Shown piece by piece: positions 63,413-64,000 of a DNA stretch of 64,000 nt. The notes beneath the pieces are model-generated. The model had not been told where the DNA came from. It was given only the letters and a program-made list of their open reading frames with translations, and did not search any database. Made by a program: the position numbers and the translations under genes. The stretch comes from Lactonifactor sp050944855. GTDB taxonomy: Bacteria; Bacillota; Clostridia; Lachnospirales; Lachnospiraceae. Numbering within the stretch: the stretch's first letter is position 1; each line of letters begins with the position of its first letter. The stretch covers positions 22,639-86,638 of the forward strand of contig JBMNRU010000011.1 in assembly GCA_050944855.1 (NCBI GenBank). Direction: 5' to 3'.

Positions 63413-63864
63413 TGTTATAAGCTTGAAGAGACTTCTTAATCACTATTTTTTAAGAAATTGGAGCTCCAAAATGATTAAAAAGTCTCTTGAGGCTTATTTT
63501 TTGCCCAAAACACAAAATTGTACTTTTTTAAAAACATTCTCAAAGGATGGCAACATTTTGCCTCGCCAGTCTGGATATAGTGTAAGGAATTTTTCAAACC
63601 GACACAAAATCCAGAGAAATTTAAAAAAGTTACGTTACTACCTTGTAAAACAGCGTCCGAAAGATGGGTTAAGTGAGAGGAACTTTTTTGAAGATCCTTA
63701 CACGAACCTTGACAACGGAGCATCCTGCCCATAGTGATACCAGATTTGAATGTGCATTCAGCGTGTCTTTTCTGGCAAATACGTCCCGGAAACATCGGAA
63801 CCCGGTACAGGAACGGATATGGAATGAAAACAGGCGATAAAAAATGAAGGAAGGAGGAAAACGG
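63413..63864 (+). other. Foreign DNA after the traG break
   Basis: Sequence of different, AT-rich composition abuts traG at 63412. The only open frame is the chimaeric tail running from traG to 63734. The stretch holds the inverted repeat below and TTGACA (63709-63714) with a weak -10 about 17 bp on, a possible promoter for the recombinase. I see no transposase. Confidence 0.55.
63418..63503 (+). terminator. Large inverted repeat ending in a T run
   Basis: 25-bp arms (63418-63442 and 63472-63496) match at 22 positions, loop 29 nt containing GGAGCTCC, followed by TTTTTT. It is a terminator or the terminal palindrome of the inserted element, placed 6 bp inside the traG break. Confidence 0.7.
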
Positions 63865-64000
63865 ATGCAGGAGAAACTTACCGCATTGTATGAGCGTCTC
63901 AGCCATGATGATGACCTTATGGGCGAGAGCAACAGTATATCGAACCAGAAGCAGATGCTTTCAGAATATGCAGAATCCCATGGACTTACCCCATATATCC
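63865..64000 (+). CDS. Large serine recombinase (partial, N-terminus)
   Basis: 45 residues to the window edge. MQEKLTALYERLSHDDDLMGESNSISNQKQML is the resolvase-type start, with the catalytic Ser expected within SNSISNQK. AAGGAGG precedes the ATG. It is of the kind that integrates clostridial elements (TndX/TnpX-like). It could be the integrase of a second element inserted in traG, or of the host element after a deletion. Confidence 0.88.
   Translation, partial: MQEKLTALYERLSHDDDLMGESNSISNQKQMLSEYAESHGLTPYI

Larger units (their letters stand above)
49653..64000 (+). mobile_element. Tn1549-like integrative conjugative element, left part, with nested insertions
   Basis: The base composition rises clearly at the fic break. 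Genes run in one direction: DUF6017-type replication protein, Toprim/DUF3991, HTH, DUF6674-like, LPD1, DUF3846/YodL, PcfB and a VirD4-type coupling protein, the usual order for this group. TTG starts with strong ribosome sites are common here. Downstream transfer genes (VirB4, relaxase) are not seen because the coupling-protein gene is cut at about 63412. The right end is outside the window, and the true element limits are not known. Confidence 0.8.

Noticed and set aside
63413..63864. Insertion sequence after traG
   Set aside because: A large inverted repeat is present but no transposase gene or terminal pair can be seen.
1..64000. rRNA, tRNA or known riboswitch
   Set aside because: No cloverleaf, rRNA or aptamer consensus was recognised in any intergenic stretch; absence was judged by eye only.

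Overview
The window looks like a chromosome segment of an anaerobic gut-type Firmicute, most likely a Lachnospiraceae relative. The evidence is AAGGAGG-type ribosome sites throughout, a YlmC/YmxH sporulation gene next to nrdR, a YerC/TrpR-like regulator, an RlmD with the clostridial C-terminal extension, DUF4364/DUF1836 genes, EFR1 ferredoxins and a Tn1549-like conjugative element. I see no rRNA or tRNA genes and no CRISPR array. Species is not determined.

Region 1 (1-15480) is a catabolic island. After the tail of an AAA-type regulator come a RidA protein, a non-pyrrolysine MttB-family methyltransferase, a sodium:solute symporter, an unknown 178-residue protein, an unusual Fe-S protein, a three-subunit molybdenum hydroxylase and a histidine-ammonia-lyase-fold protein lacking the Ala-Ser-Gly tripeptide that makes the MIO cofactor. 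After an internal terminator follow two complete AcnX-type dehydratases (each large plus small subunit) and an LDH2-type dehydrogenase. The MIO-less lyase resembles what is known of ergothionase, which eliminates trimethylamine from ergothioneine. The rest suggests a pathway for a quaternary-amine (betaine) amino acid, ending in cyclic imine chemistry. The exact substrate cannot be read from the sequence.

Region 2 (15482-37084) is core genome: ylmC-like, nrdR, alaA, a MATE pump, DUF2284, topB and a TIM-barrel protein on one side. A NuoE/NuoF/GltD-like set encodes a probable electron-bifurcating NAD(P) oxidoreductase. Then come YerC, a PHP phosphatase, a shrunken solute-binding lipoprotein, malic enzyme, a radical SAM protein, DUF4364, DUF1836, pcrA and rlmD. 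Two intergenic repeat elements lie here: a 175-nt multi-stem palindrome and a 61-bp direct repeat.

Region 3 (37100-49690) is an AT-rich accessory zone with intact small genes (Schlafen-type AlbA_2 protein plus partner, RhuM, EFR1, DUF4268, TfoX, GyrI-like, GNAT, YgjV, GIY-YIG) mixed with decayed pieces (DUF5655, DNA-binding protein, UvrD, Fic). It contains an eight-unit tandem array of 64/53-bp repeats.

Region 4 (about 49650-64000) is a GC-rich conjugative element that begins exactly inside the Fic active-site motif of a fic gene. It carries replication and accessory genes (DUF6017, Toprim/DUF3991, HTH, DUF6674-like, LPD1 metalloprotease-like, DUF3846/YodL) and pcfB. Its coupling-protein gene is split by a group II intron and then cut off about 225 bp later. 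A large serine recombinase gene starts after the break and runs off the window.
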